A DNA stretch of 64,000 nucleotides. Origin: VAZQ01 sp036555745. Lineage in GTDB: Bacteria > Pseudomonadota > Alphaproteobacteria > Rhizobiales > Xanthobacteraceae. Shown piece after piece: positions 8,395 through 17,035 of this stretch (position 1 is its first letter; each line of letters begins with the position of its first letter). The notes under the pieces were generated by a model. It was not told the DNA's origin and did not search any database. It worked only from the letters and a program-made list of their open reading frames with translations. The stretch spans positions 10,475 to 74,474 of the forward strand of contig DATBKV010000218.1 in assembly GCA_036555745.1 (NCBI GenBank). Direction: 5' to 3'. The translations under genes and the position numbers were made by a program.

Positions 8395-9812
8395 CCGTCG
8401 CGGCGGTCGAAACAATCTCCGTCGCGCCCCCGCCGGCCGGCGCCGCGAGCCGCAAGCTCAGCCCGCGCACGCAGGTGCTGCTGCAGGGACCGATCGCGCC
8501 GACCTTGCTGCGCATGGCATGGCCCAACGTGCTGGTCATGCTGGCGCAGGCGGCGTCGGGCCTCATCGAGACCTGGTTCGTCGCCAAGCTCGGCACCGAC
8601 GCGCTCGCCGGCATGGCGCTGGTGTTTCCCGGCGTGATGCTGGTGCAGATGATCTCCGCCGGGGCCATGGGCGGCGGCATCTCGTCCGCGATCGCGCGCG
8701 CGCTCGGCGCCGGCCGGCACGCGGACGCCGATGCGCTGGTCCTGCACGCGCTCCTCGTCAATCTCGCGCTCGGTGCATTCTTCTCCATCGTCATGCTTGG
8801 GTTCGGCCGGCCGATCTACCGCGCGCTCGGGGGCAATGGCGGCGCGCTCGAGGCCGCGCTCGCCTACTCCAACGTCGTGTTCGCCGGCAATGTGTTGCTC
8901 TGGGTGCTCAACGGCCTGGCGAGCGTCGTCCGCGGCACCGGCAACATGCTGGTGCCGGCGCTCGTCATCTGCATCGGCGTGATGGTCCTGGTGCCATTGT
9001 CGCCGATGCTGATCTTCGGCCTCGGCCCGTTGCCGGCGCTCGGCATCGCGGGCGGCGGCGTGGCGCTGCTCGCGTTCTACGCCGCCGGCACCGCCGTGCT
9101 GGCCTGGTACGTGCTGTCGGGCCGCAATATCGCGCGGTTGCGACCCGCGCGCCTGCGCTGGCCGCTGTTCCGGGACATCCTCGGCGTGGGCGCGGCCGCT
9201 GCGATCACCTCGCTGCAGACCAACGTGATCATCGCACTCGCAACCGCGCTCGTCGCCTTCACCGCAGGCGCCGACGCGGCCGCCGGCTACGGCACCGGCG
9301 CGCGGCTGGAATATTTGCTGATCCCGCTCGTGTTCGGGCTGGGCGCACCGCTGGTGGCGATGGTGGGAACCAATGTCGGCGCCGGTGAGCGCCGGCGCGC
9401 GTTGCGCATCGCCTTCGTCGGCGGAGCCATCGCATTCGCGATCACCGAGGCAATCGGCATCGCCGCGGCGCTCTGGCCAGCGGCCTGGCTCTCCCTGTTC
9501 AGCGCCGACCCCAGCGTGATCGCGGCGGGAACGAGCTATCTGCGCATCGTCGGGCCCGCCTACGGCTTTTTCGGTTTGGCGCTCGCCCTCTACTTCGCGT
9601 CGCAGGGCGCGGGCCGGCTGCTGTGGCCGCTCGCGGCCGGTTTCCTGCGCATGCTGGTGGCGATCGGCGGCGGCTGGGCGGCGCTGCGGCTGACTGGCTC
9701 GCTCCATTGGCTGTTCGCGGCGCTTGCTCTCGGCCTGCTGCTGCACGGTCTCACGCTCCTCGCCGCCGTCGGTTCGGGCGCGTGGTTCCGCCCCCCGGTG
9801 GCGCGGGCGTAG
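8391..9812 (+). CDS. MATE family efflux transporter
   Basis: 473 residues with twelve predicted membrane segments in two MatE repeats. Typical phrases are LRMAWPNVLVMLAQAASGLIE (helix 1), NGLASVVRGTGNMLVPAL in the first half and GTGARLEYLLIPLVFGLGAP in the second. MATE proteins export cationic drugs, dyes or metabolites using Na+ or H+ gradients across the inner membrane. The ATG at 8391 overlaps the stop of the HxlR regulator (ATGA), so expression is coupled. This pairing suggests an inducible efflux unit whose ligand is unknown. Confidence 0.9.
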   Translation: MTVAAVETISVAPPPAGAASRKLSPRTQVLLQGPIAPTLLRMAWPNVLVMLAQAASGLIETWFVAKLGTDALAGMALVFPGVMLVQMISAGAMGGGISSAIARALGAGRHADADALVLHALLVNLALGAFFSIVMLGFGRPIYRALGGNGGALEAALAYSNVVFAGNVLLWVLNGLASVVRGTGNMLVPALVICIGVMVLVPLSPMLIFGLGPLPALGIAGGGVALLAFYAAGTAVLAWYVLSGRNIARLRPARLRWPLFRDILGVGAAAAITSLQTNVIIALATALVAFTAGADAAAGYGTGARLEYLLIPLVFGLGAPLVAMVGTNVGAGERRRALRIAFVGGAIAFAITEAIGIAAALWPAAWLSLFSADPSVIAAGTSYLRIVGPAYGFFGLALALYFASQGAGRLLWPLAAGFLRMLVAIGGGWAALRLTGSLHWLFAALALGLLLHGLTLLAAVGSGAWFRPPVARA

Positions 9813-10119
9813 GGGGGCGGACGCGCCAGCGCACCGCCGCCAGGCTTGCCGGTTTCCATCAAAACGTCAGCAATGCTGCCACGACTCGCGCACGGCGCTC
9901 GCGGCCAAGGTGCGGCATTTTGGTCTTTGCCAAGGCGCCGCGATTGGCGGATCGTTTCCGACCTTTCTTGGGGGGCGTAGCGGCATGAAGCCGAAGCTTC
10001 GTGTGCTGCTGAAGCGATAGCGTCAACTCAAGAGCAACGACCAAGAGCAACGACGGCGGGCCGACGACCGAGCGGCCGTTCGCCCGCCAAAGGAGCCGGA
10101 CAGCCAGAGGGAGAATGCG
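9813..10119. other. Intergenic region upstream of the TAXI-TRAP operon
   Basis: 307 bases after the MATE gene. It must contain the promoter for the TAXI-TRAP genes, but I see no clear consensus. The only distinct structure is an exact 13-bp tandem repeat at 10029-10054. No credible small gene. Confidence 0.5.
10029..10054 (+). repeat. 13-bp tandem direct repeat
   Basis: CAAGAGCAACGAC occurs twice head to tail (10029-10041 and 10042-10054), 65 bases before the TAXI binding-protein gene. It could be a replication slippage product or a doubled protein-binding site. Confidence 0.7.
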
Positions 10120-11151
10120 ATGCTCAAGCGTGCGCTCACGATCCTTGCCTTCGCTGCCGCAGCGCTCGGCGTTGCGGGCTCCGCCGCATGGTCCGAGCCC
10201 AAGGACATCCGCTGGGGCACCGGTCCGGTCGGATCGTCCGGACACAAGGCGCTGGTGGTCCTGGCCAATCTCCTCGAAAAGGAGATGCCGCAATATCGCA
10301 TCACGGTGCTGCCTCTGCCCGGGGCGGTCATGACCGTGAAGGGCTACGCTACCGGCGAGTACGATGCCTATTATGGCTCGGATGTCGCGCTGCAGGAGCT
10401 CGCCACCGACTCCGGCCGCTTCAAGGGTTTCAAGCCGCACATGAAGCGGCAGCCGGTGCAATCGTTTTGGGCCTACACGCTGGATGTCGGGCTCGCGATC
10501 AAGGCGAGCAACAGCGACAAGATCAAGAAGTGGACCGATCTCACCGGCAAGAAGGTCTATACCGGACCGCTGCCCTTCGACACCCGTCTCAAGCTCGAGA
10601 GCGCGATGGCCGCGGTCGGCGTCAAGCACATCTACACCCAGGTCGATCTGTCGACCGCCGGCTCGCAACTCGAGGCCGGCGCCATCGAGGGCATGATCAT
10701 CTATACCGCCGGCGGCACCCAGCCGGCGCCGTGGATCTCGCAGGCCTCGCTCGCGGTGGACTGGGCCGCCCTCAATCCGAGCGCGGACGAGGTCGCGACT
10801 CTGAAGCAGAAGGGATTTCAGATCATCGACGTGAAGCCTTCCGCGTTCAGGCGCGACGTGCACGCCGAGCACGTCTCCGCGTTGCCGTTCTATTGGGGCT
10901 TCGACGTCGGTCTCGGCATGCCTACCGACGACGTCTACAACATGCTCAAGATCATCGAAAAGCACGCGGATGACCTCGCCAAGCTCGATCCGAGCTTCAC
11001 GCAGATCGCCGGTGGCAAGATGGCGGTGTTTCAGAAGCAGGCGGTCGAAGCGACCTGGGAATACGTTCCGATCCATCCCGGTCTCGCCAAGTACATGCGA
11101 GAGAAGGGCGTATGGGACAAGAAGTGGGATTCTAAAGTCGCCGCCATGTAG
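10120..11151 (+). CDS. TAXI-type TRAP transporter solute-binding protein
   Basis: 343 residues: a signal peptide (LKRALTILAFAAAALGVAGSAAW), then the TAXI/NMT1_3 pattern WGTGPVGSSGHKALVVLANLLEK, an LTGKKVYTGPLPFDTRLKLES segment in domain II and a C-terminal ATWEYVPIHPGLAKYMREKG. These are periplasmic binding proteins for dicarboxylates, amino acids or sulfonated acids that feed a fused DctQM permease. The fused permease follows 77 bases downstream on the same strand, making a two-component system. A purine-rich ribosome-binding site (GAGGGAGAA) precedes the ATG. Ligand unknown. Confidence 0.9.
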   Translation: MLKRALTILAFAAAALGVAGSAAWSEPKDIRWGTGPVGSSGHKALVVLANLLEKEMPQYRITVLPLPGAVMTVKGYATGEYDAYYGSDVALQELATDSGRFKGFKPHMKRQPVQSFWAYTLDVGLAIKASNSDKIKKWTDLTGKKVYTGPLPFDTRLKLESAMAAVGVKHIYTQVDLSTAGSQLEAGAIEGMIIYTAGGTQPAPWISQASLAVDWAALNPSADEVATLKQKGFQIIDVKPSAFRRDVHAEHVSALPFYWGFDVGLGMPTDDVYNMLKIIEKHADDLAKLDPSFTQIAGGKMAVFQKQAVEATWEYVPIHPGLAKYMREKGVWDKKWDSKVAAM

Positions 11152-11228
11152 GTCACGCCGAGGCGATGCAACCCGGGCCGGGCGCTGGCGCGCCCGCTCG
11201 ACGCCTTTGCCGATACGACGGGCCCGCT

Positions 11229-13244
11229 ATGACGAATGCCCCCTCTTCCCGCCCTCGCATCGTCATCGACTGCATCTACTACGCGACTGCGACCGCGTTC
11301 TTCCTCTACATCTTCTACTACTACTTGACCGGGACCGGCGGGGCGACGCTGCTGGCGCTGACGCTGATCCCGATCACGTTCGTCCTGTTCACCTTGCAGT
11401 CGCTGCGCGAGAACGAGCTCTATCCGCGCCTGCCGCCGCTTGCGAACTATCTCATCGCGGCGGTCTACTGCATCTGCTCGCTCGCGGTTTCCTACTACAT
11501 GAACACCGAGTATGAGGCGCTCGGCACCTCGCGCGCCGGCATGTGGGATCCCGCCGACCTCGTCGTGGGCGGGGTGATGACCGTGCTGATCATGGAATAC
11601 GCGCGCAAGCGCCACATGCCGCTGTTCGTGCTCAACATCCTGCTGATTCTGTACGCGGTCTACGGCTACCTGGTCCCGGGCATGTTCTATCACGCCGGGC
11701 TGAGCTGGGAGCGTGTGCTCACCGCCATGAGCCTCGAGATGGCGACCGGCATCTATTCCAACCTGCCGCAGCTCGCGCTCACCGTGGTCGGATCGTTCAT
11801 GCTGGTGCTCAGCCTACTGACCGGCTATGGCTGCATCGATTCGCTGCTGCGCGCGACCAAGCGCGTCGCCATCCGCTCCCCGCACGCGCTGCCGCAATCG
11901 GCGGTGGTCGGCTCCATGTGCGTCGGCACCGTGAGCGGCAGCGGCGCGGCCAACGCCATCACCATCGGCTCGGCCACCATCCCGGCGATGATCGGCGCCG
12001 GAATGCCGCCGGCCACCGCCGCGGCGATCGAATCGGCGTCGTCGCTCGGCGGGCAATTCATGCCGCCGGTGATGGGGATTTCGGCCTTCCTGATGGCCGA
12101 ATTCCTGGGCAAGGATTATTTCGACGTGGTGGCGCGCGGCTGGGTGCCGGCGCTGATCTATTACGCCACCGTCGCCACCTCGGTCTATCTCCTGACGATC
12201 CGCTTCCGCACCCGCCTGGTGGTGAGCTCGTTCGAGCAGCTCGGCTGGCGCGACTGGGTCAATCTCGGTGCCTTCGCTGCCGTGGTCGGCAGCCTGGTCA
12301 CGCTGATGGCCTCCATCCACCTCGCGCCGATGTTCGCCGCGCTTTACGTTTTTGTCGCGGTCGGTATCGCGCTGTTCGTCATCAATGTGGTGGCGTTGCT
12401 GGTGCTGGGCCATCTGTCGCTCGCCGCCTTCATCGCGCCGATCCGCCGCTTCCTCGATGCCTATACCGAGATGGTCTCCGATCTCGCGCTGCTGCTCGCG
12501 ACGCTCTCGATCATGACCGGCGCGCTGGTCATCACCGGAGTGCCGACCAAGCTCGGCAGCCTGCTGATCGAAGCCGCCGGCATCAATCTCGCCGCCATGG
12601 TGGTCCTCTCGTTCGTGTTCGGCGCCATTCTGGGAACCGGGCTGCCGCCGGCGCCCACCTATATTCTCGTCGCCATCGTGGTCGCGCCGCCGATGATCAG
12701 CATCGGGGTCAACCCCTGGGTCGTGCACTTCTTCGCGTTCTTCCTCGGGGTATTCGGCGAATTGACGCCGCCGACGTCGCTGGTGGCCGCCATCACCGCC
12801 AAGATCGCCAACGCGTCGTTCTATCAGACGCTGAACCGGGCGCTGCAGATTTGCATCTCTTTGTTCACGCTGATGGCGGGCGTGTTCGTCCATCCGGAGC
12901 TCGTGATCGAGCCGGGGCTCGGCCAGATCCGAGGCGCGCTGCTGATCGCGACCGCCACCATCGGGATCACGTTCAGCCTGCAGGGACGTTTCAGCGAGCG
13001 CACATCGCTCGACCTTTCGGCTCGGCTGGGGCTCGCCGCGTTCGCGCTGGTCGTGCTGCTGTCTCCGAACGAGCAGATCGGGGCGCTCGCCTGCCTGCCG
13101 GTCGCGCTGACGATCGGCTATTGGTTCCTGCGTCGCCGTCCCGCCGGCGCCGGCGAGAGCGGCGCACAGGCCGTCGGCGAGCCAGCGCTCGCAGGCTCCT
13201 TCGTCGAGCCCGATTCCGCCGGCCGCGCGCACGTCGGTTCTTGA
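11229..13244 (+). CDS. TRAP transporter fused permease (DctQM, TAXI type)
   Basis: 671 residues from the ATG at 11229. An N-terminal hydrophobic DctQ-like section (about 1-140) is followed by a DctM section with the family signature GSGAANAITIGSATIPAMIG, then IESASSLGGQFMPPVMG and LGTGLPPAPTYILVAIVVAPP. The C terminus carries extra membrane segments as in TAXI-type fused permeases. It carries out Na+-coupled uptake of the ligand delivered by the upstream binding protein. An in-frame start at 11166 exists, but the extra residues are not hydrophobic or conserved-looking. Inner membrane. Confidence 0.9.
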   Translation: MTNAPSSRPRIVIDCIYYATATAFFLYIFYYYLTGTGGATLLALTLIPITFVLFTLQSLRENELYPRLPPLANYLIAAVYCICSLAVSYYMNTEYEALGTSRAGMWDPADLVVGGVMTVLIMEYARKRHMPLFVLNILLILYAVYGYLVPGMFYHAGLSWERVLTAMSLEMATGIYSNLPQLALTVVGSFMLVLSLLTGYGCIDSLLRATKRVAIRSPHALPQSAVVGSMCVGTVSGSGAANAITIGSATIPAMIGAGMPPATAAAIESASSLGGQFMPPVMGISAFLMAEFLGKDYFDVVARGWVPALIYYATVATSVYLLTIRFRTRLVVSSFEQLGWRDWVNLGAFAAVVGSLVTLMASIHLAPMFAALYVFVAVGIALFVINVVALLVLGHLSLAAFIAPIRRFLDAYTEMVSDLALLLATLSIMTGALVITGVPTKLGSLLIEAAGINLAAMVVLSFVFGAILGTGLPPAPTYILVAIVVAPPMISIGVNPWVVHFFAFFLGVFGELTPPTSLVAAITAKIANASFYQTLNRALQICISLFTLMAGVFVHPELVIEPGLGQIRGALLIATATIGITFSLQGRFSERTSLDLSARLGLAAFALVVLLSPNEQIGALACLPVALTIGYWFLRRRPAGAGESGAQAVGEPALAGSFVEPDSAGRAHVGS

Positions 13245-13480
13245 GCATGGACTAGAGTTCCCGGCCTCTCCGTCACCTGCGGCGTCCTGCCGACAGCCTT
13301 CGCAGCTGCCTCGGTTCTCGCGCGGTTAGCGCCCGGCCGATTTCTTGCTCGCCGCTCGCCGGCATCGCTTTGGTTGCTCGGATCAGCGATTCTGGCTATC
13401 CTGTTTGGAGTTTCCTCTGGCACTTGATGCTCAAGCCGGCGCTTTCGGCGCCGCGCCGCTGGTGAGCGTTGGAGAGCGAA

Positions 13481-13660
13481 ATGGCGGACGCAATCACCGG
13501 TCTCATCGGGGCGATCTTGATGATCACCTTCCTGCTGCTCATCGCGACGAAGCTCAACGAATTGCCGGTGTGGATTGTTTGTTTCGTCGGCATCGCATCG
13601 ATGCTGTGGTCGTTCTGGATAGACGATTTCGAGCCGCTCCTCCCGCGCCGCTCCAATTGA
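13481..13660 (+). CDS. Small two-helix membrane protein next to the TAXI-TRAP operon
   Basis: 59 residues, not recognised as a named family. Two hydrophobic segments (about 6-25 and 32-49) are joined by the short polar turn ATKLNELP; the tail is acidic then basic (DDFEPLLPRRSN). GGAGAG lies four bases before the ATG, a good ribosome-binding site, and codon use looks like real coding DNA. It lies 236 bases after the fused permease on the same strand and ends three bases before the convergent amidase gene. It may be an accessory subunit of the transporter or an unrelated small membrane protein; the sequence does not decide this. Confidence 0.6.
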   Translation: MADAITGLIGAILMITFLLLIATKLNELPVWIVCFVGIASMLWSFWIDDFEPLLPRRSN

Positions 13661-13663
13661 GGC

Positions 13664-15031
13664 TCAGCCCGCCGCGCGGCGGCGCGGCGATTTGCGGCGA
13701 CCACCGAGCTGATCGAGCAGCCAGCGCGCAGTGCGCAACAGCCGCGCGTCGTCCCCGGCTGAGCCGACGAGTTGTACGCCGAGCGGCAGACCATGCTCGC
13801 CCTCCAGGAGCGGTAGCGACAGGACCGGTAATCCGACCAGCGTCCAAAGCGAGCAAAACACCGGGCTCCCGGTGGCGTTGCCTTTGGGTGCAATGCCTAG
13901 GGTGGCCGGCGTGATAATCGCATCGTGATAGGTGAAAATCTCGGCCAACCCGGCAGCGTAGCGGCGGGCCTGATCGCGAGCCGCCAGATAGCGTACCGCC
14001 GGGACGCTGCGTCCCTCGGCCAGAAAATCGCGCAGTGTGCGGCTCGACCTCTCACCACCACGCTCGACCAATTCGCCGAGCCGATGCGCCATGTCGGCCG
14101 CCATGATGACACGCTGGTCATCCCAGGCGGCGGAGAACGTCTTCGGCAGATCGACGGTCTGGATGCGTTCGTCACCAAGGCGGCGGGCGAGCTGTTCGAA
14201 CGCCTCGCGCGTCTGCGCGTCCGCTTGTTGCCAGACCGGTGTGCGGACGAGCGCGAACTTCGGCGCAAGAGGCGGCGCTTCGGCCAGAAGCCTGCGGAAG
14301 GCCGGCGCAGCGAGGGGACGGGTGTCTGCATCCCGCGGATCGTATCCGACGAGGACATCGAGGAGCAGTGCGAGGTCCGGCAGTGAACGCGCGAATATGC
14401 CGACATGGTCGAGATGCTGCGACAGCATGAGAGCACCCGCCCGCGAGATCAGGCCGTGGCTCGGCTTGGCCCCAAATACGCCGCAAAAAGCGGCGGGACG
14501 AATGACCGACCCGTTGGTCTGCGAGCCGATCGCAAGCGGCACCATGCCCGCCGCGACCGCGGCCGCCGAGCCCGAGGATGAACCTCCCGGCGTGCGGGCA
14601 AGATCATGCGGATTGCGGGTCGGGCCGGGATGATAGAAGGCGAATTCCGTCGTCACCGTCTTCCCGATGATGACGGCGCCGGCGGCGCGCAGGCGTGCCA
14701 CGGCGGTCGCGTCGCGCCACGGCCGACGACCCGCGAGCAGGGGCGAGCCGCACTCGGTCGGATAATCCTCAGTGTCGAAGATGTCCTTCACCCCGACGGG
14801 GATGCCGTGCAGCGGGCCGGTCGGCCGGCCATCGGCACGACGCTCGTCGAGTGCGCGGGCCTGCGAGAGAACGTGGGCGGGATCAAGGTGCGCGAAGGCG
14901 TGAACGTCCTTCTCAATCGCCTCGATACGGCCGAGGCAAGCGCGCGCATACTCTTCCGCGGAGAGGGCGCCCGCCGCGATCGCCGCAGCGGCTTCGCTGG
15001 CAGTGAGGGTGGTCGGGCCGCCCTCAGTCAC
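13664..15031 (-). CDS. Amidase signature family hydrolase, last gene of TRAP operon 1
   Basis: 455 residues of the amidase signature family, with the full Ser-cisSer-Lys triad: Lys82 in GVKDIFDT, cis-Ser151 in GGSSSGSA and nucleophile Ser175 in QTNGSVIRPA (spacings of 69 and 24 residues, as in MAE2). It is most like GatA/AtzF-type cytosolic amidases that hydrolyse carboxamides or allophanate-like compounds. No gatB or gatC is near, so it is not the tRNA amidotransferase subunit. The GTG start lies three bases after the dctM stop, so it belongs to the TRAP operon. The transported solute may be an amide, or an acid released by this enzyme. Confidence 0.85.
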   Translation of the reverse strand: MTEGGPTTLTASEAAAAIAAGALSAEEYARACLGRIEAIEKDVHAFAHLDPAHVLSQARALDERRADGRPTGPLHGIPVGVKDIFDTEDYPTECGSPLLAGRRPWRDATAVARLRAAGAVIIGKTVTTEFAFYHPGPTRNPHDLARTPGGSSSGSAAAVAAGMVPLAIGSQTNGSVIRPAAFCGVFGAKPSHGLISRAGALMLSQHLDHVGIFARSLPDLALLLDVLVGYDPRDADTRPLAAPAFRRLLAEAPPLAPKFALVRTPVWQQADAQTREAFEQLARRLGDERIQTVDLPKTFSAAWDDQRVIMAADMAHRLGELVERGGERSSRTLRDFLAEGRSVPAVRYLAARDQARRYAAGLAEIFTYHDAIITPATLGIAPKGNATGSPVFCSLWTLVGLPVLSLPLLEGEHGLPLGVQLVGSAGDDARLLRTARWLLDQLGGRRKSPRRRAAG

Positions 15032-15034
15032 GGC

Positions 15035-16357
15035 TCAGTTTCCGTAGAGTACGTTCGGCAACCAGAGTGCAATTCCGGGGAAGATGTAGACCATCGCCAT
15101 CGTAATGAAAACCATGAACACGAACGGCAGAGCGCCACCGAAAATTTCGGTGAGCTTGACGTGCGGAGGCGCCACGCCCTTGAGATAGTACGCCGCCATC
15201 GCCATCGGCGGTGTGTTGAACGAAGTCTGGATGTTCAGTGCGACCAGGATGCCGAAGATGATCGGGTCGACGTCGAAGGTCTTGAGCAGCGGCAGGAAAA
15301 TCGGCACGAAGATGATGATGATTTCGGTCCATTCCAGCGGCCAGCCGAGCAGGAAGATGATGATCTGGGTGATGATCAGGAAGGCAACCGGCGTAATCTT
15401 GAGCGCTTGGAACCAGTGTTCGATGACCTCGTGCCCGCCCAGATAGGAGTAGACCGAGGAAAAGGTCCACGATCCGATGAACAGGAAGCAGACCATCGCC
15501 GAGGTGCGGGCCGTGAGAAAGACGGCCTCCTTGAGGCGCTCGAATGTGAGTGAGCGATAGGCCGCGGCGATAACGAGCGAGCCGAGCGCGCCGACTGCCG
15601 CTGCTTCGGATGGCGTCGCCAATCCAAACAAGATCGCGCCGAGAACGGAGAGGATCAGGATCGCGAGCGGGAAGAACGAGGTGAGCAACGCGAAAAACAC
15701 TTCCGTGAACGGGATCGGGCGATCGAGCGCCGGCGGTTTCGGACAGAGCTTCGGATTGATCACCGCCCGCGTTACGACATAGGCGATATAGAGTCCGGCC
15801 AACAGGAAGCCTGGCAAGAAGGCCGCGGCATAGAGCTTGACGACCGACGTCGCGGTGGTGGCGCCATAAAGGATCAGCAACACGCTGGGAGGAATCATGA
15901 TGCCGAGACAACCGCCGGCGCAGACCACGCCGGACGCGAGCTTGGTGTCGTACCCAGCTCGCAGCATGGCCGGAAAGGCCAGCAAGCCCATGAGTGTGAC
16001 CACCGCGCCGACGATACCGGTCGCGGTCGCGAACAGCGCGCAGGTGACCAACGTCGCCACCGCGAGTGAACCCGGCACGTGCCGCATGGCCATCTGAATG
16101 GAATAGAACAGCCGATCGAGGATGTTCGCACGCTCGACCACGTAACCCATGAAAAGAAACAGCGGCACGGCGGTGAGGACATCATTCTGCATGACGTCCG
16201 CCGTGTTGGTGACGAGCAGGCTGAAGACGCGAGGACCCATGGCGAAATAGCCAAAGAATATGGCCATCGCCATGAGTGTGAAGGCGATCGGAAAGCCGAG
16301 CAGAATGATGACGATGAACGCCCCGAGCTGGAGCATCCCGATTTCGGGGTTCGTCAT
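15035..16357 (-). CDS. TRAP transporter large permease (DctM family), operon 1
   Basis: 440 residues, strongly hydrophobic, with DctM landmarks: FPIAFTLMAMAIFFGYF, AVPLFLFMGYVVERANI, LAVATLVTCALFATATGIVGA, GGCLGIMIPPSVLLILYG and FNTPPMAMAAYYLKGVAPP. It is the large subunit that carries Na+-driven translocation. The ATG at 16357 overlaps the stop of dctQ (ATGA), so the two permease subunits are translationally coupled. The longer open frame upstream overlaps dctQ and is not used. Confidence 0.92.
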   Translation of the reverse strand: MTNPEIGMLQLGAFIVIILLGFPIAFTLMAMAIFFGYFAMGPRVFSLLVTNTADVMQNDVLTAVPLFLFMGYVVERANILDRLFYSIQMAMRHVPGSLAVATLVTCALFATATGIVGAVVTLMGLLAFPAMLRAGYDTKLASGVVCAGGCLGIMIPPSVLLILYGATTATSVVKLYAAAFLPGFLLAGLYIAYVVTRAVINPKLCPKPPALDRPIPFTEVFFALLTSFFPLAILILSVLGAILFGLATPSEAAAVGALGSLVIAAAYRSLTFERLKEAVFLTARTSAMVCFLFIGSWTFSSVYSYLGGHEVIEHWFQALKITPVAFLIITQIIIFLLGWPLEWTEIIIIFVPIFLPLLKTFDVDPIIFGILVALNIQTSFNTPPMAMAAYYLKGVAPPHVKLTEIFGGALPFVFMVFITMAMVYIFPGIALWLPNVLYGN

Positions 16358-16962
16358 CTGCCTGCTTCCCCCACGCGCAGCTCTTGTTGGATGCGCGCCC
16401 GGTCCTGCTGTTCGGCTACGATGGCAGTCTCCAGCTCCTCCACGTCGTGCAAACGCGGCGGCCAGGCGCCTTGGCGCAGACAAATGATGCAGCGAATGGT
16501 CTCGGCAAGACCCTGCAGCAGCATGAAGAAGGCAGCGAGTGGAATCAGCGCCTTGAGAGGATAGATCGGCGTGCCGGTCGGGCTATAGATGCTGACTTCT
16601 TGGATATTCCACGAGGTGCGGGCATACGAAAATCCGTACACAAGCAGCGCCGTGAAACCCGGAAAAAAGAAGATCAGATACAGGACGAACTCGATCGCTG
16701 CCTGTACCCGCGCCGGCCACAGCCGGAAGATGACATCGCCGCGCACGTGACCATTGCGCGAGAGGGTGTACGCGCCTGCCATGATGAACAGCGCGCCATA
16801 CATGAGATAGCTAAGGTCGAAGGCCCAATTGGTCGGCGCACGCAGCACGTAGCGCATGAACACTTCGTAACAGGTGCCCAACGTCATCACGACGATGCAC
16901 CAGCCGAAGGCCTTTCCAACGCCCGCGCTCATGCGGTCGATGAAAAAAAGGAAATTTTCCAC
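16354..16962 (-). CDS. TRAP transporter small permease (DctQ family), operon 1
   Basis: 202 residues from a GTG at 16962. There are four membrane helices with the DctQ pattern: GWCIVVMTLGTCYEVFMRYVL, APTNWAFDLSYLMYGALFIMA, HVRGDVIFRLWP and a last helix before LAETIRCIICLRQG. The C-terminal tail of about 35 residues is charged and probably cytoplasmic. DctQ binds DctM and is needed for assembly and transport. An alternative ATG at 16932 would shorten the N terminus by ten residues. A strong hairpin separates it from dctP. Confidence 0.9.
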   Translation of the reverse strand: MENFLFFIDRMSAGVGKAFGWCIVVMTLGTCYEVFMRYVLRAPTNWAFDLSYLMYGALFIMAGAYTLSRNGHVRGDVIFRLWPARVQAAIEFVLYLIFFFPGFTALLVYGFSYARTSWNIQEVSIYSPTGTPIYPLKALIPLAAFFMLLQGLAETIRCIICLRQGAWPPRLHDVEELETAIVAEQQDRARIQQELRVGEAGR

Positions 16963-16990
16963 AGAACGATCTCGCTGAGGGTCAGGCAGC

Positions 16991-17018
16991 GCCGGAGCAG
17001 CGGCACCGCTGCTCCGGC
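16991..17018 (-). other. Intercistronic hairpin between dctP and dctQ of operon 1
   Basis: Perfect 12-bp inverted repeat with a four-base loop: GCCGGAGCAGCG (16991-17002) and CGCTGCTCCGGC (17007-17018). It lies 17 bases after the dctP stop. No T-run follows in the direction of transcription, so it is more likely a 3'-end stabiliser or attenuator that gives more binding-protein mRNA than permease mRNA than a full terminator. Confidence 0.7.
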
Positions 17019-17035
17019 GAATCTTTACAAGCCGA

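Noticed and set aside
8253..9746. A long antisense open frame opposite the MATE gene
   Set aside because: Composition is Arg/Gln/Glu/His low complexity; it mirrors a well-supported membrane protein gene.
13664..15031. GatA subunit of tRNA amidotransferase
   Set aside because: The triad is present, but the gene sits in a TRAP operon without gatB or gatC; amidase family is the safer call.
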